DNA of 64,000 nt, taken from positions 1,892,501 to 1,956,500 of the forward strand of contig JAWHQI010000277.1 of the NCBI GenBank assembly GCA_033032865.1. Direction: 5' to 3'. The stretch's first letter is position 1, and every line of letters starts with the position of its first letter. A program made the position numbers and the translations under genes. The notes beneath the pieces were generated by a model. It was not told the DNA's origin, made no database searches, and worked only from the letters and a program-made list of their open reading frames with translations. This stretch comes from Dactylorhiza incarnata (lineage: Eukaryota > Streptophyta > Magnoliopsida > Asparagales > Orchidaceae). Below are positions 24,701 through 39,700 of this stretch, one piece after another.

Positions 24701-27700
24701 ATACAACCAGGTCATGTGAGAATATTCATCAATAAATATGAGGAAATAACGATAACCTAAAACAATAGTTGTTTTATGCGGTCCTAAATATCATAGTGCA
24801 CGAAATTGAAAGGTGCAAAGCTCCGAGTAGAATGTGTAAAAGTAGAACGATGTTGTTTGCCATTGTTGGCTAGCCTATAAAAGGCTATCTTGTATTAGAA
24901 TTATCATTATTGAATGAAATAAGAATTACAAACCCTAAACTTGTTTCCCTCTCTCCTAGCAGCCCCTCTCTATTCTCTCTTGGAAGAGTTCGGCCACCCA
25001 TCTCCCTCCTCCTCTATTGCCGCTCCCTCCCCTTACCTCCTCCCTCAAGGTTTCGGCCTCCACTTCCCCCCTCTCTCTTCCCCTCTCTATTCGGCCACCT
25101 CCCTCCTCTCTCTTTCTCTCTCTAGTCGGCAACAATACTCCACCACCTTTCCTCCCTCTTCCTCAAGTGGCCGGCCAAGGTGCAAAGGGTGGACTCCCGT
25201 GGAACCGATCTCGGCGTAAAGCGACGAAGGCGGACGAGTTTCTCTCCAAACGACGTAACTCCGTTGGATCCGTTGAAGAACGATTTGGGCGAGTGCATGC
25301 TTGAGGATAATCCCATCTCAAGCGGGGTAACGCAATTTCTACTCGTGAGATCTCCCTCTTATTAATTTCTTGTGGTGGTAATTTTGGCGTGATCTTCGAA
25401 TCACTTGAATAATCGCGGTTTCTTTGATCGATTTTTGCGCTCATCTTAATTTCTTTAATTTTCGAAGAGGATTGGCGAACCTCGACTTTTTGTTGGGAGA
25501 GATCTACCTTTTTCGAATCGTAAATTTTGGTGGATCTCTTTTGGTACAACTCAAGCTCGTTCGGGCCGGGTGGGTCCTTTTAGCCTGGGAGAATTTTGGC
25601 CTATAGCCATTAATTCAACCGCTAGCGGTGTGGCTACTCGTTGTGAACGTGGGATTGATAAATATTGCGTTGCGTGTATGCTGCGATTAATTTTTGTGCA
25701 AATGTATAAATTGGAACGTTGAGAGGGAACGCGTTTTTGTTTGTAACGATCGTGTCAGAGAGCTTAGCCTGCATCACAGGGGCCTTTGTAGTGCCGGTAA
25801 AATATCCAAACATACGACAATTCTTCAGGGCAAGAGTAATTGAACGAGCCCACAGGAGATAGTTCGCACCATCAAGCTTCATGGTAGTAATTTGAGGAGA
25901 TCCATGGTCATGGAGAGCACGGCCGAAGCCCAAGGTCGACGCCGGAGAGGACTCAACGCCTCCACCGGAGGACATATTCGGAGAGTCAGCACTCCCTTGC
26001 AGAGCAACCAGAGGATAGAAACCACGGAACAAAAAAATAACAGCTCTAGAAACTTCTCATAGAAAGAGAAGAGCACAGATGAACCCGGCGGAAAAACCAA
26101 TCCAGGTGCACAAGAGAGGAGATCCACACTGTCGTGAGGGCATCACCTCAAGCAAAGAAGACACCAGACGCAAGGAAGAAGATCGTTACTGTTGCATACC
26201 TCCTGCGTCCGGAAGAAGGGAACCTAGCTCACGACGGGAACGCTGCGAAGGGGAAGGCGAAAGCTGACGAACGTTGTGAAGAGAACGTTGTGAAGGGGAA
26301 GGCGGAAGCTGCGACTGGAACGCCTGACTTGCTAAGAAGACTGGAGGCGGGCGTTGCGACTTGCGAAGAAAACTCTGGTGGAAGCGGAGCGGCGGGATCT
26401 GGCGAAGAGGAGTCTCGACGGGCTGGCGACGGGATCTGGCGGGCTGGCGACGGGATCTGGAGACGGGATCTGGCGGAAGCGGAGCGGCGAGAGATATGCG
26501 GCGAGATCGATTAGGGCTCACATTTCCTCTGATACCATGTCGTATGTTATGAAATCACTATTACTTCAATAACCGAGAGTCTCCTCCTTTATATGTAGGA
26601 GAGACAAGGAGCTACAAGGGGGCGAAAATAAAACATAAACAAAATACAGGACATTCAACAATGGAAGATGTCTGATTGGGACTCGACGGAGGTTGCAAGG
26701 TGACTGTGAGGCAGTAGGCAGGCCTACATGTGGTGGAAGGCACATGGTAGAGATCTGAAAGCGAATCAACCGACATGAAGTGGATTTGTCAGATCGAGCC
26801 TGGACGGGAGAAAACAGATGTCGACGGGAATGGCCGCTGGAGGCTCGGGGCCGTCAGAGGTGTGCTGAGGATGGTTCGTCGGAGGTCGCTAGACCCGTAA
26901 GAGGCGGTGTTGTGGCCGGGCCAGCAGGCGACAGGTTTTGGTGGAGAGGCTCGAACGAACGGGAGCGGGGTTAGGGTATCAGTTGGCTTTTGAAAAAACA
27001 AAGAGTTTTTTCTGTTTTCTTGATTTTGCTAAACTAATCAACCAAAGGAGCCGGTTCCTTTTAATAAAGAAAAGGATGGTGGTTTTGAAAATTTTTTGGA
27101 AGGAAATAGGGATATTTGAGAGTAATTAAAGATTTAATTAGGAGGATTCCATAATCTACTCATTGAGTATTTCTAAAATTAAAGAAAAGATATTTTTTAT
27201 ATTTCTTTCTTTAATTTCAAACTTTATAAGAAATACTTAATTTAATAATTCAATTTAATTGCTTCCTTAATTAGTGTACATGAGCAAAAAATGGGAGTTG
27301 CGGAGATGAGAATGCTTAGGCGGATGTGTGGACACACAAGACTGGATAAAATTAGGAATGAATGTATCAGGTATAAGACGAGTGGCACCAATTGCAGAGA
27401 AGATGCGAGAAGTTCGACTAAGATGGTTTGGACACGTACAAAGGACACCATTAGAGACACCCGTTAGGCGCTGTGAGAGTTTAGTCACACGACATGTTAA
27501 ACCGGGGGATGGGTAGACCAATAAAGATTTGGAATGAAACTATAAGGAAAGACATGATGTACTTAGGCATTAGTGAGATTATGACTAAAGATAGGGCGCA
27601 ATGGCGACAAATGATCCATATAGCCGACCCCATTTTAGTTGGATTGAGTGGGATAAACACTTGAGTGTTGTTGCTTTCCTTAATTACCATATTATCTAAT

Positions 27701-30700
27701 TTGACGAATCTTCTTATAATGGGCTTACTGGACGATCACCCTAATAAACCGTAATAACGAGCGCGAGCGATGTGCACCATTCAAAATAAATGTGTACACG
27801 CGTGATAGAAAATAAACGAGTACACACGTGATTCAAAATAAGCGTGCGCTAAAACATGCGCTAAATAAAGAAGTGTGATACATTCGCGAAAAAACAATGC
27901 GATGATGCGACGCAAGTTGCATCATTATCAAAATACCCTTACATGAAAATAAAAAGATGTGGCATGCATAACATCCTCTAGGCAATGAGACCAACATGAC
28001 GTTTATTAGATGTACACAAAATTAACGAATTATGCGTCGTGTGGGCTCATAACATCAGTCAGGAATTATGTTTCATGATTTCATTACCAATAAAATGTGA
28101 TTTTTTAGTTATTATTGTTTATTTTATCATTTTGTTTGTATGCCGGTTGTTAAAACCCTGCATCCAATATAAAGCCAGTTGGTTGTAGGTGTGGGGTCTT
28201 AGGGTCTATATTAAGAGCACAAATATGACTTTCCTGATGTGAGAATGTATTCTCAACACGCTCAATCACGTGTAAGATCTTTAGCCGTTAACACATGGAT
28301 TTTTGTTTAAAATGGGATGATGTTGGAGTGGGTCAATGAGCTTAATCTGCTCTCATATCATCTTAGAACTCATGAATGCCTACCCATTTTTTAATCATCA
28401 AAAAATGAAAAATTGTTTTATAAAGCCTATGATTGAATTGTATTATAAACAATTATTTCTCAGATTTCACATTTCAAAAGCTCTTTAGACCATCTTTTGT
28501 TTATTTTTACCCTTCTCTTAGGTCATTTTAATGATACAAGATTTGAAACTGTCATGTCAGGTAGATGCGGGTGCAGATTTGATAGTCACTCAGTTGTTTT
28601 ATGATACTGACATCTTTCTCAAGTTTGTCAGTGACTGCCGTCAGATTGGAATAACTTGTCCAATTGTTCCAGGCATTATGCCTATAAATAACTACAAGGG
28701 CTTCATACGTATGACGGGATTTTGCAAGACAAAGGTAAGATTTATTTTTGTCAGTATGCAAAATCAAACATATAGTACAGTACTAGGTTTTTATAAGAAT
28801 TCCTTACAGGGATCATTCTGGTTTTAAAGGCATTTTGATAGCATTATCATTTTTTATTGTTAGATGGGCAGAATTTGCCTTCATTATTAGTTATGCAAAT
28901 GGCAATACTTCAATATGACCAGTATTATGTGCTACTGAGAACTGTCACATTCAATAAATGTTGTTCTCTATGATTGAAATTGGTTAAATAATCTTGTAAC
29001 TTTGTTTTGTGTATCCATGATATTCTAAATATTACATAATTTCTCATCTTGTGTTTTTATTTTCTTTTCTTGAATTTTGAAAATGCTAACATCGTTGACA
29101 TTTCATTTCTTTTGCACTTTTTTTTTGTAAAAATAAGCTTTTTTCCTCTTACCGCTGTTTTTCTCGATTTTATAGCTCAAGTTTCGCATTTTCCCTTCCC
29201 CTTGCATTTTTGGGTGCTTTTAATTATTGAACTGCTGTAGCAGAGTTAAAATTTAGCACATACTCATGTCACCTCTGTGGGACTCATCACACGAGCAGGT
29301 CACCTTTCTGGGACTCATCACACAAGCCAGAATCTTCAAAGTTTATTATATCCAACTGTCCAGTATAAAATTTGGTTGAAACAAATATTTATTTTAGGTT
29401 TTTAGATAAAAACATAATAATAAGTAAATTGTTATCATAAATAATTAATTATAAAACAAGTTAAAGCATGCAAATATTTTATGATTCATTCTTGCAAAAA
29501 ATTATTTTTAAAATTTTTAATGCATATTCATCACTGTGGACAAACAAATATATAGGATACACCGGCAGTCTTTGCAGAGTTTATGCCCGTGCTCGATTAC
29601 TCTCGGTTGCGAATAGACTCCACCAGCCTGTGGGTTGCGAACGGGCTCTGCTCGTCCATGAACTGTGAACAGACACCGCCTGTCCGTGGGCTGCACAATT
29701 AAATAACCTAAACTGCAGGAGTGTATAGTGCTCGACTACTCTCGGTTGCGAACTGTGGGTTGCGAATAAATTTCTAAAAATCATAGTTTAGGTAAAGTTA
29801 CACCTATTGCAGGAGTCTATACATAAGTTGCTCCTATTGCACATATATATTCTGGAATTTATGTTCCATGAGAATTTTGAACGACAATGAATTACGAATG
29901 CAGAGGACAAAAATAAATTATTAAAATCAACTATTCATAATCGTAAGTAGAAAAGGTGATAGAATCTTTTTATTCATTAACCAACAGATACAATGTTAGA
30001 TCTTTTGACAGAAAGATCAAAGACAATGATTTTTAGAACTTGGGTTTTCTATACCTACTCGCATCTTGAACCAGTTGACCCTAGCAAATTCACCTCAGAT
30101 AAGCCTTAAGCCTCAGATACCTAACTCTAAGTCTAGTCGCCTAACTAAGGCAAATTTCCGCCCTAGATCTCCCTTTGAGTCACCATACTTGAGGCGATTT
30201 TCTCTCTCTAAACCTAGCCCGATCTTGTTGCCACACACGAGGCAAATTCCACATATTACAATGATCAACGATAAACTCAAAGTAAAGAGAAAATAGAATA
30301 TTGAGATGTAAAAAGATAAGGAGAAAACTCCCCTCTAGAAGTCCCTTTGATTTTGAGGTCGTTTTATTGTAAAAGTTCGATCTTTATGACATGAGAAGCT
30401 TCCTCTTGTTTGTCTTTGCGATCCTTGAAAAACTCTACTTGCTAATCGTTTATTGCAGTGAGAACTCAAGGATCTTCAAGAGAATGTTGAGAAAAGACTT
30501 CTTGATCACCTTTTGATGGCAATCTTTTTACATGAATTTTCTTTGATCTCCCTTGAAGAAATTTCACTTGAATCAGTAGGTATTACTTCTTCACTCCCTC
30601 TAGATGGCTAGGGTGAACACCCTTAGAAAATTTCATGAATCCATCGTTAGAAAATAAATCCCCAGCTGTTTAAATATGAATCGTCATATTTATGGGAGCT

Positions 30701-33700
30701 ACCCTCTACGGTAGTTGCTACCGCTGAGCGGTAGCATTGAAATTTCAAATGCGAGTGTCTTCTGCCTCTTTCTGCTGCTGGTCTTTCTATATGTAGCAGG
30801 TGTTATCGCTTGTCGTTAGTTACTACTGCGCGGCGGTAGTAAAATTTGAATATCCCGCATGGTTCCTCTTCTGCTCTATAGGGATTTTCATATGTAGCAA
30901 GCACTACCGTCTGGTGATAGCCACTACCGCCAGTTTCTAATTGTCTGCTTCGTAAAACTTCATATTTTTACTATGGTGCGTTTGTGGATATCGTAGGACA
31001 GTAATGGAGTTTTTGATGTTCATCCAGGTTGACTTGAATCTATCTAGGGACTGCTCCAGATCGCTCTTCTGAGCTACCGCCGCTAGGTGTTAGACTCTAT
31101 TTCCACCGGGCGTTAGACGCTACTGTCGCTGGGCCTTAGACGCTACCGGCGGCGACGTCTTTCTTAAAAACTTCGTATGTCTACTTCGTAAAAACTCCGT
31201 ATTTTTATTGCAGGGCGCTACTTGATATCGATGAGCGATAATGGATTTTTTTTATGTTCGTTTAGGTTGACTTGAAACCATCCAGGGACTGCTCCAGATC
31301 GCTCTTCTGAGCTAACCATCGGCGGCGACGTTTTTCTTGAAAATCCTCCAAGAAGTCCAGAGTTTCTAAGTCCATAGTCGATCGTCGACTGCAAGTTCAT
31401 GTGCGTCGGATGCTATCGCTGGGCGGTATCAGCTACTACTGGAGATAGTGCTTGATCTTGGCCACTGTGGCTCTTCGTTACGCGTACTCAGTTCTAAATG
31501 CTCCAATACTTGTAGAAATATATCTATTTGTTCCAGCACATCATGAAACACTTGCAAATATAGATTAAATTCTTATTAGGATTGGTTATTCTCAAACCAA
31601 GAGATCGTTGAAACATGTTTCAACAATTTCATTTATTAAACAATTGTATTTAAGTTTCTAAAAATTGGTTGAGAGCATTGCATTCAAAGAACCGAAAAAT
31701 TACTCCAATCTGTTTGAACAAACCACTAACCAACTTGCTTGGACACCCGCGAGTTAAATCATGTTTTACTCTGTCACTTGCAGGAATATTTTGTTAAATA
31801 CCTGTTGTTCAAATCATGCGCTGCCCTACCACTTGCGGGAAGGCAAGACATACGATGACTGTGTAACCGTAGAAGTGTAGGCACTTGCATGAGTAGGGGA
31901 AGACCATCCGAGGTGAGCGGAATGAGAGGTGAGATAGAGGGAGGGGGTAGGGCGAAGAGATTAGTCGGGATTTCAGAAGGAGGCGTGAAAAGATCGGGGG
32001 GATGAAGAAAAATAAGGAAGTTTAATTAGTTTTAAGAATCAAAATATAATTAGGATTTAACAATATCCCCTCATTCAGAATGAAACTATAGAACAAATTT
32101 TACTTTCATAATATCTAAAACATCGAATGGAAGTTTAGTATGTGAGCACATCTTTCACGTTGGTCACCAAAATATGCGAGGCTAGGCTTAATGAAAGGAG
32201 ATGCTGATCAAAATTTTCTTTCATAGTATCTAAAGCACCGAATCGAAGTTCATTATGTGAGCAGATCTTTCACTCTAGTCACCAGAATATGCGTGGAGTC
32301 ATGGATAGGCTTAAATTAAAGGAGATGTCAGTCAATTTCTAAAATAGTACTTGATGTGCACCTATAGATTTATAGGTGATGGGGTTCCCAAAAATGTATC
32401 CGGTCGAGCTCGTAAGTTTCCGCCGCGACCTCGACCGGCTCGCGAGCAAGCCAAGATAGCGCCGAACGGCCAGGCGCGCACCTCCCCCTCGCGGGGTACG
32501 GTCATAGTCGCTGAGGCCACGCCCCATCCTTGCAGGATGCGGCTAAGGCCGACCGCACCCCCCCCCCCCTCAGGGAGCGCGCCCCGAAGCAGCACCTCCT
32601 TGAGGGGTGCGACCAAGGCCGGCTGCGGCCTGCCGCACCCCCCTTGGGGGTGCGGCCAAGCCCTCACCCCCCTTGGGGGTGAGACCAGGTTGCGTCCCCC
32701 CTTTGGGGGTGCGGCCGACCCGCCCCCCTCCCCCCCCTTGGGGGGGCCAAACCGCACGCGCACCCCTATCCCTTGAGGGGTGCGGCCAAGGGATCATCCC
32801 GTTAGTGGGGTGCGCCCTCCCTCTTTTGGTCGCACCTCTCCGGGGTCGCTCGACTACCTTTTTGGGGTCCAAGTTCACGACGCGCGCTGAACACCTTCGT
32901 ATTCACCGCGCGCTCAGAACGCCTCCTAACGTGCTCAGAACGCTCCCATGTTCGTTGTGCGCTCAGAACGCTCCCGTGTTCGTTGCGCGCTCAGAACGCC
33001 ACCTAGCGCGCTCAGAACGCTCCCGTGTTCGTTGCGCGCTCAGAACGCCTCCTAGAACGCTCCCGTGTTCATTGCGCGCTCAGAACGCCTCCTAGCGCGC
33101 TCAGAACGCTCTCGTGTTCGTTGCGCGCTCAGAATGCTCCCGTGTTCGTTGCGCGCTCAGAACACTTCCTCGCGCGCTCAGAGCACTTCCTCGCGCGCTC
33201 AGAACATTTCCACGTTCTGAACACGCATGCAGTTAACATTTTCTAATTTCTCATATTACAGGACCCGTTCGTCGCTTTTATCGCCTTCAACAAAGCTGCC
33301 CGAAATGCCCGAAATGCCCGAACTGCCCGAAGGGCGAGATGGTCATTTACGAAAATTGGCGATCAGTGTGTTCCAAATCGACCAGCGTGATTCACCCGTC
33401 AGGTGGTTACGGTGGTTACGACGACAAAATTACCGGGCTACCCCCGACTAAAGCTATAAAAGGAGCCCAGAGCCTTCATTCAAGACACCTTGCCTACGCC
33501 CGAGAGAGCTCATTTGAAGATTTCCTTGGAATTCTCCTTCGGCGCTTGAAGATCTCATTCGACCCTCGAAGATCTCCTTCGAATCTTCGAAGATCTCTTT
33601 CGAGCCTTCGAAGATCACGAAAGGCGACTCAGTCTTCTCACTTTTGTTCTCACCCCCATTCTCAGATGAAAGTACTTAGTTTTCCGAGAGGTGTCCTGTC

Positions 33701-36700
33701 ACCCTCAGAGTTCTCTCTCTCTCTCTCCACCATTGTAACGAGCAGCGGCCTGTCGCGCTCGAGTTCTCAATCTCTAATTCTAACCTCCAAGAAGATAGTG
33801 GAAGTTGTCCGACACAGCTCCAGCCGCGTGGTTTTTCACCCTTTCCGGGTTTTCCACGTTAAAAGTTTTCGTGTCACTTATTAACTCACTGATTGACTGT
33901 TTGCTCGCTTGTTTCGCTTCCGAGCTAAGGTGGTTCAATTCGACCGGTCTACCAGGGCACCCGAGCGATCCGCAATAGTACTAAACAATAAAATTGAAGA
34001 AATATAATCTTATTGAATCGTATTATTAAGGACATGCAGATCTGAGATGGAAAGATTACTATGAAAATATTTGTTGTAGAACATCGGTATTACCTAATCA
34101 ATTCAAGTAACCTGTGAATCGTGATATGCCTCAACCAAAAATTGTATTAACACTAATGAGATAAATAAACATAAGAAATACATTCACCTGTTGAATGGAA
34201 TCCTGAAAGATACGATGTAATAAGATCATGGAATGTCATGAGAGAAGTAAAGAAGATTCAGTACCCATATGTGATGTGTTTTGAGCCTTACGAGCAACTG
34301 CTCTATGGAGAGATGGTGATGCAGAACGGATGAAATGAGTGTAATTGTGTCTTATTGGATTCAAATGAGTGAGTTTCATTGAGCTTCTTAGGAATCTAGA
34401 TGATGTGATATACAAGCAAGTGTCCAACAATTAAATAGCAATAAATTTTGAATTTATAAAGAAATCCACAATTGATAATAGAGTATTAAATAATCAAACA
34501 ATTGTTAGTTGAATTAAAATTGAGATTAATTCAATTAAATGATTGGCGAATAAACCTTGTAAGTAGCACAATTGATGGACAGTAGTACAAATTAGTATCC
34601 CAAATGATATCTTGTTCACCAAATATTTAACAATAAGTAATAAAGACTTCACACATGAACTTACATGAGAAATAAAAGTCTGGAAAGACAGAGTAGTTAC
34701 TGATTTTAGGAGCCGGACAACTGTATTTGACTGATGTGGTGCAGACTTTGGAGCGGACGGGAATGGTAGATGGATCAGTGACTGGCTATTCTGGTTGTAG
34801 GCAGCAGTGTCTAGGCGGGCTTCCAGGGAAGGGAAACTAAAGGAATTAATAGGAATAGGAGGGCCAGGGTTGACGGGCTGCATGCAGTTAACATGCACAA
34901 CACCTGTTTGAATTCACGGTAAATTCAGTGGGCGTATTGTGCTTATGTGGGTAAATGGGCTTAAAATCATTCTGCATGAAGGTTATTGCGATGTGATGGT
35001 TCTGTAGGCGTAGGAAAATAGATTTGAGGCTAGGAGGCAGGGATTTGGAAGCATGAACAGGGGCTGGACCAGTTTAGGAGTGGACTGCAGTGGGACTTCT
35101 GCGAGTTTTTGGGTTTCTTGCGACAATTTAGGGTTCTGAACTAGACAACAATTATGGAGTGGTTCCGAATAGTTACTAGGTAGTTGTAAGTAGTGGGAGG
35201 GAGTTATGGTGGTTTTGGGAGTGAGGATGCAACATTTATTGGTAGTTTAGGCAGTTATTGAGTGGTGGTGGGAAGTTATGGTGGTTTTATGGAATGAGAA
35301 TGTAGTTATGATTAGTGGGATGAGAGAGAAGGGTAGTATCTTGGCTTCGACACCGAGGGTCCACGAAATCTGCTTTGTGGGTGGATTGGGAGAGCTCAAA
35401 AAATTTGTCCAAAATTTGCAATGTCTGAAAATCGGCTATGATATCCTATTTATCGATTTAGAGCCCACTATGGACGGTCACGATCACTTGAAACATAAAA
35501 CTACTAAATATGCATGAAATAAAAATACATAAAATTATGCTGGCGTCGTTCTGAACGCGACTATCTACCGGATTGTCCATCCGACGATCCTACATCTCCC
35601 GTGTAAGTAGATTTGGATGGGTTCCGAGAAGGGTCGGCCTGCCCGTGAAATGAGATCCCCATCAGATGGCCTTCCACTCGTCCAACTTATCGAAAAGGAT
35701 GACCCACAAATTCACGGTACGCGAATATGAATTTCTGTTGTACTTGTCTCTGATGAAGAAAGAGGCATCAATCTCTGACCAATATATGGACTAGACATAA
35801 TATCAGACAGGGAGGTGGAGAAGGCATTTTCAGTTCTGGATTGTATTTTCAAATGGGCCAGCGGATTTGTTCTAAGACTAGAATAGAATCTCTGGAGTTG
35901 AGAGGCCGGAGTCAAGATGAGTCGAGGACTATCACAAAGCAGAGAGATTTCACAGAGGAGTCTAGCGGGTGTTGATCAGCTGGAGTCCAGAGGAGCGAGC
36001 ACAGGATAAGAGGAAGAAGAAGAGGGAGGTTTTACAAGAGGCAGAGGCGATAAATTTGTGCATGTGGAGGCGAGGAGGATATGCTGCGCCAAAGATCTCT
36101 GCGGGGGAGCTGATAATTGAGTTGGAGGCGACCAATTTCTGAGGGGCTTTGGCAGATTTCTGAGGGGGAGGCGATGGAGATAACTCAAGTCGCGGAGCGA
36201 TTGTGTACGGAGACGTCGGGAGCACTGTAGTGGAGGAGCGTAATTAGATTGTGGGCTTAGGTGGAGCATGGGAATTAGGAGGGGAGGGCTGCCTGTGTGA
36301 GCCGAAATTGGAATGGAATATTAAATTAGCCTCAATACAACGAACGCAGTTTTTTGATCATAAATCGTAGGGCTATCTTTGAAACCACTGTATCATTACA
36401 AAAAGGGAGAGTTCGTTATTATGTAGTATATGTATACGCACATTATTAATAAGGAAGCTATTGTATGAACAGTAAAGGAAATTTGTGTAGATGATATCTT
36501 TTTTGAGATTCTGTTTTTAATTATGTAACTTATAGTTAGTTTAGTTTATTAGAAAAAAAAAGATATGATAAATTATGGGCTCTGTTACCGGCAAACCCAT
36601 TCCCACTTCTAGCAAACCATTACTAATAGAAAACCACAAAAAATCTGAAAATGACTATTTGATAACCAATTTGTTATTAGCAAACCACAATAATAAAAAA

Positions 36701-39700
36701 ATCCACAATATAATGAGTTGCATTCATTTATTTTTAATTATCAAAGTTATCAAACAATTTTCTTAGCATTACAAAAGAAGCATGTAACAATATTTGTGTG
36801 CATTCATTCATTTAAGTGCCCAAAAATTTCAAGTGCTCCAAATCATCTTCAAGTGGTCCAAACTTTCATGAAGTGCCCCAAAATAAGCATAGATTCATTA
36901 CAGCAAACTTGTTTCGTACTCAATTTTCAAATCTATTAAAGAAAATGTAGTTTGAATTAGATATTTTTCTAATAAAAGTACCCTAAACTAGACACAAAAT
37001 TGAGTTCACAACTAATCAATTTTTGGTTCTATATGTCGTGTATTAAATCCTGCCGTTCATTATTATGTTACAGATTCCATCTGAGATTTCTGCTACTTTG
37101 GAACCGATTAAAGACAATGAGGAGGCTGTGAAGGCATATGGAATCCACTTAGGAACAGAGATGTGCAAGAAAATTTTGGCTCATGGGATCAAAACATTAC
37201 ATCTCTACACGCTAAACATGGAAAAGTCCGCACTGGCCATACTAGTGGTACACAAACTTGACTTTGTGTTTGGGTCATCTTATGTTCATGGGAATATTAT
37301 TAACAAATTCATTTTTACAGAATCTTGGACTAATTGAAGAGTCTAAGATCACAAGATCCTTGCCTTGGAGGCGCCCTACTAATGTTTTCCGAGCTAAAGA
37401 AGATGTTCGGCCAATCTTTTGGTACTGTTTGAAATTCTCATGCTCTCGAGAACTGTGAAGTGGTTTATGCAATTTTACGCATTTTCTGCATGCATGTGAT
37501 ATTATTTGCATGATCATTCAGGGCCAATCGTCCGAAGAGTTACATTTTAAGGACTGTAGGCTGGGAACAGTACCCGCGTGGGAGATGGGGTGATTCGCAA
37601 AACCCTTCATATGGAGCACTTACAGACTATCAGGTAATTTTGCCTCTAGTAATAAAAATGCCACACAAGAAGGTTAATTTCACATTATTTTAGTATTTTG
37701 TATTATTTTTTGGATATTGTTTAGTTTTCATATGTAACACTTAACAGTATCAGATAATTTTGCCTCTAGTAATAAAAATGCCACACAAGAAAGTTAATTT
37801 CACATTATTTTAGTATTTTGTATTATTTTTAGAATATTGTTTAGTTTTTTTTTTAATGTCAAATTATCTTTACTTTGAATTGGATAATAAATTGTTATGA
37901 ATTATCAAGATTTATATATATATATTTACAATATTAAAAGGGAAAAGTTGTCTTTGGTGAAACATTCAAAATGGCCAAATATACCCTTATTATTTTAATC
38001 TAATGACTTAACATATATTTGTATTTCAAACAAAATTAAAATACTATGGTTATTCAATTAATTACACCATATCCCCAAATAAAAAGTAATGGTGGAAATT
38101 CATAAAATATAAAAAAAATGTAGAGCTCCTATACTTACTATGGTAGGATGTCATTAGGCATGTCAACGGTCTTTTCGAGGAAGACTGTCATTAGGCATGT
38201 CAGTGGTATTTTTGAGGAACTACCATTAAGCTCCTCAGCTTTATTAAAGTTGATTTGACATGATATATGCATAGGAAGGATGAATTGTTTTTAACAAAAA
38301 TCGAAAAGTGGTGTAAAACTACTTTCCGCATTAATGAATTGATAGTGTGTTTATTTTAATGTGCAATAATTAATTAATAGGGGCAGAGCCCCGTGTCTGT
38401 CGTGATCGGGGTACTGTCGCGGTTGTCCATAGGGGCGGAGCCCTGCGCCTATCACGATCAGGGTACTGTCATGGTTGGTCATAGGGGCGGAGCCCCGTGC
38501 CTGTCACTTACACGCACGCACACGCACACGTGCACACACGCGCATGCACAGACTCACACACGCACGCACACACACTCACGCTCGTGCGCACGCACGCACA
38601 GGCTCACACGCGTACGTGCGTGCGCGCGCACACACAATATAACAAGAAAGTTAATTTCACATTAGTTTAGTATTTTGTATTATTTTTAGGATATTGTTTA
38701 GTTTTATTTTTTAATGTCAAATTTATGTACTTTGAATTGGATAATAAATTGTTATGAGTTATCAAAATTTATGTATATATATTTATATATATATATACAC
38801 TAGTGACAAACACGAGACTCTGCCCCTACGGCCAATCGCGACAGTACCTCGATCCCGACATATACAGGGTTCCTCTCCTATCAATTAATTAATACAGCTT
38901 AAAATAAACACACTATCAATTATTTTACCTTAATGCATTTATTATCATGCATGTTAAATCAACTTTATTAATGCTAGCTCCTCGGAAATATCTCTGACAT
39001 GCCTAATGAAAGCCTTTCTCGAAAAGACCGTTGACATGTGTAATGATAGCCTACTATAGTAGGTCTAGGAGCTCTAATAAAAACTTTTTCTATTTTACAA
39101 ATTTCCATCATTATTTTTAATTTGGGGATATGATGTAATTACATAAATGGGCATTGTATTTTATTTTTGAAATATATTATAATATATGTTAAGTCATTAG
39201 AGTAAAAGGATAAGGCTATATGTGGCAATTTTGAATGTTGCACCAAAGCCAACTTTTCCCATATAATAGTGAAATATATATATAATATTAAAAGGGAAAA
39301 GTTGTCTTTGGTGAAATATTCAAAATGGCCAAACATACCCTTAATATTTTAATCTAATGACTTAACATATATTTCTATTTCAAACAAAATTAAAATACTA
39401 TGCCCATTCAATTAATTACACCTTATCCCCAAATAAAAAGTAATGATGGAAATTCATAAAATTTTAAAAAAAATTTAGTAGAGCTCCTATACCTACTATG
39501 GTTGAATGTCATTAGGCATGTCAACGGTCTTTTTGAGGAAGTCTGTCATTAGGCATGTTAGTGGTACTTTCGAGGAACTACCATTAAGCTCCTCAACTTT
39601 ATTAAAGCTGATTTGACATGATATATGCATTAGGATGAATTTTTTTAACAAAAATCGAAAAGTGGTGTAAAACTATTTTCCACATTAATGAATTGATAGT

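Larger units (their letters stand above)
32396..33954 (+). mobile_element. GC-rich LTR-like block with nested tandem repeats
   Basis: The ends are roughly inverted (TGTATCCGGTCGA and TCGACCGGTCTACCA). It carries a TATA box (ctataaaagg at about 33454), followed by a transcript-leader-like region rich in gaagatct repeats and a CT microsatellite (33713-33727). This is typical of a plant Gypsy LTR. No TSD was found and no gag or pol lies beside it, so the ends are provisional. Confidence 0.5.

Noticed and set aside
37241..37247. Donor at actaGTGGTAC three bases earlier for exon 6
   Set aside because: It would delete one residue relative to the conserved family spacing before NLGLIEESK; the next GT (gtacac) keeps it.
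38507..38636. Possible CRISPR-like or coding repeat in the cacgcacac region
   Set aside because: It is a plain microsatellite with no constant spacer, in a plant nuclear intron.
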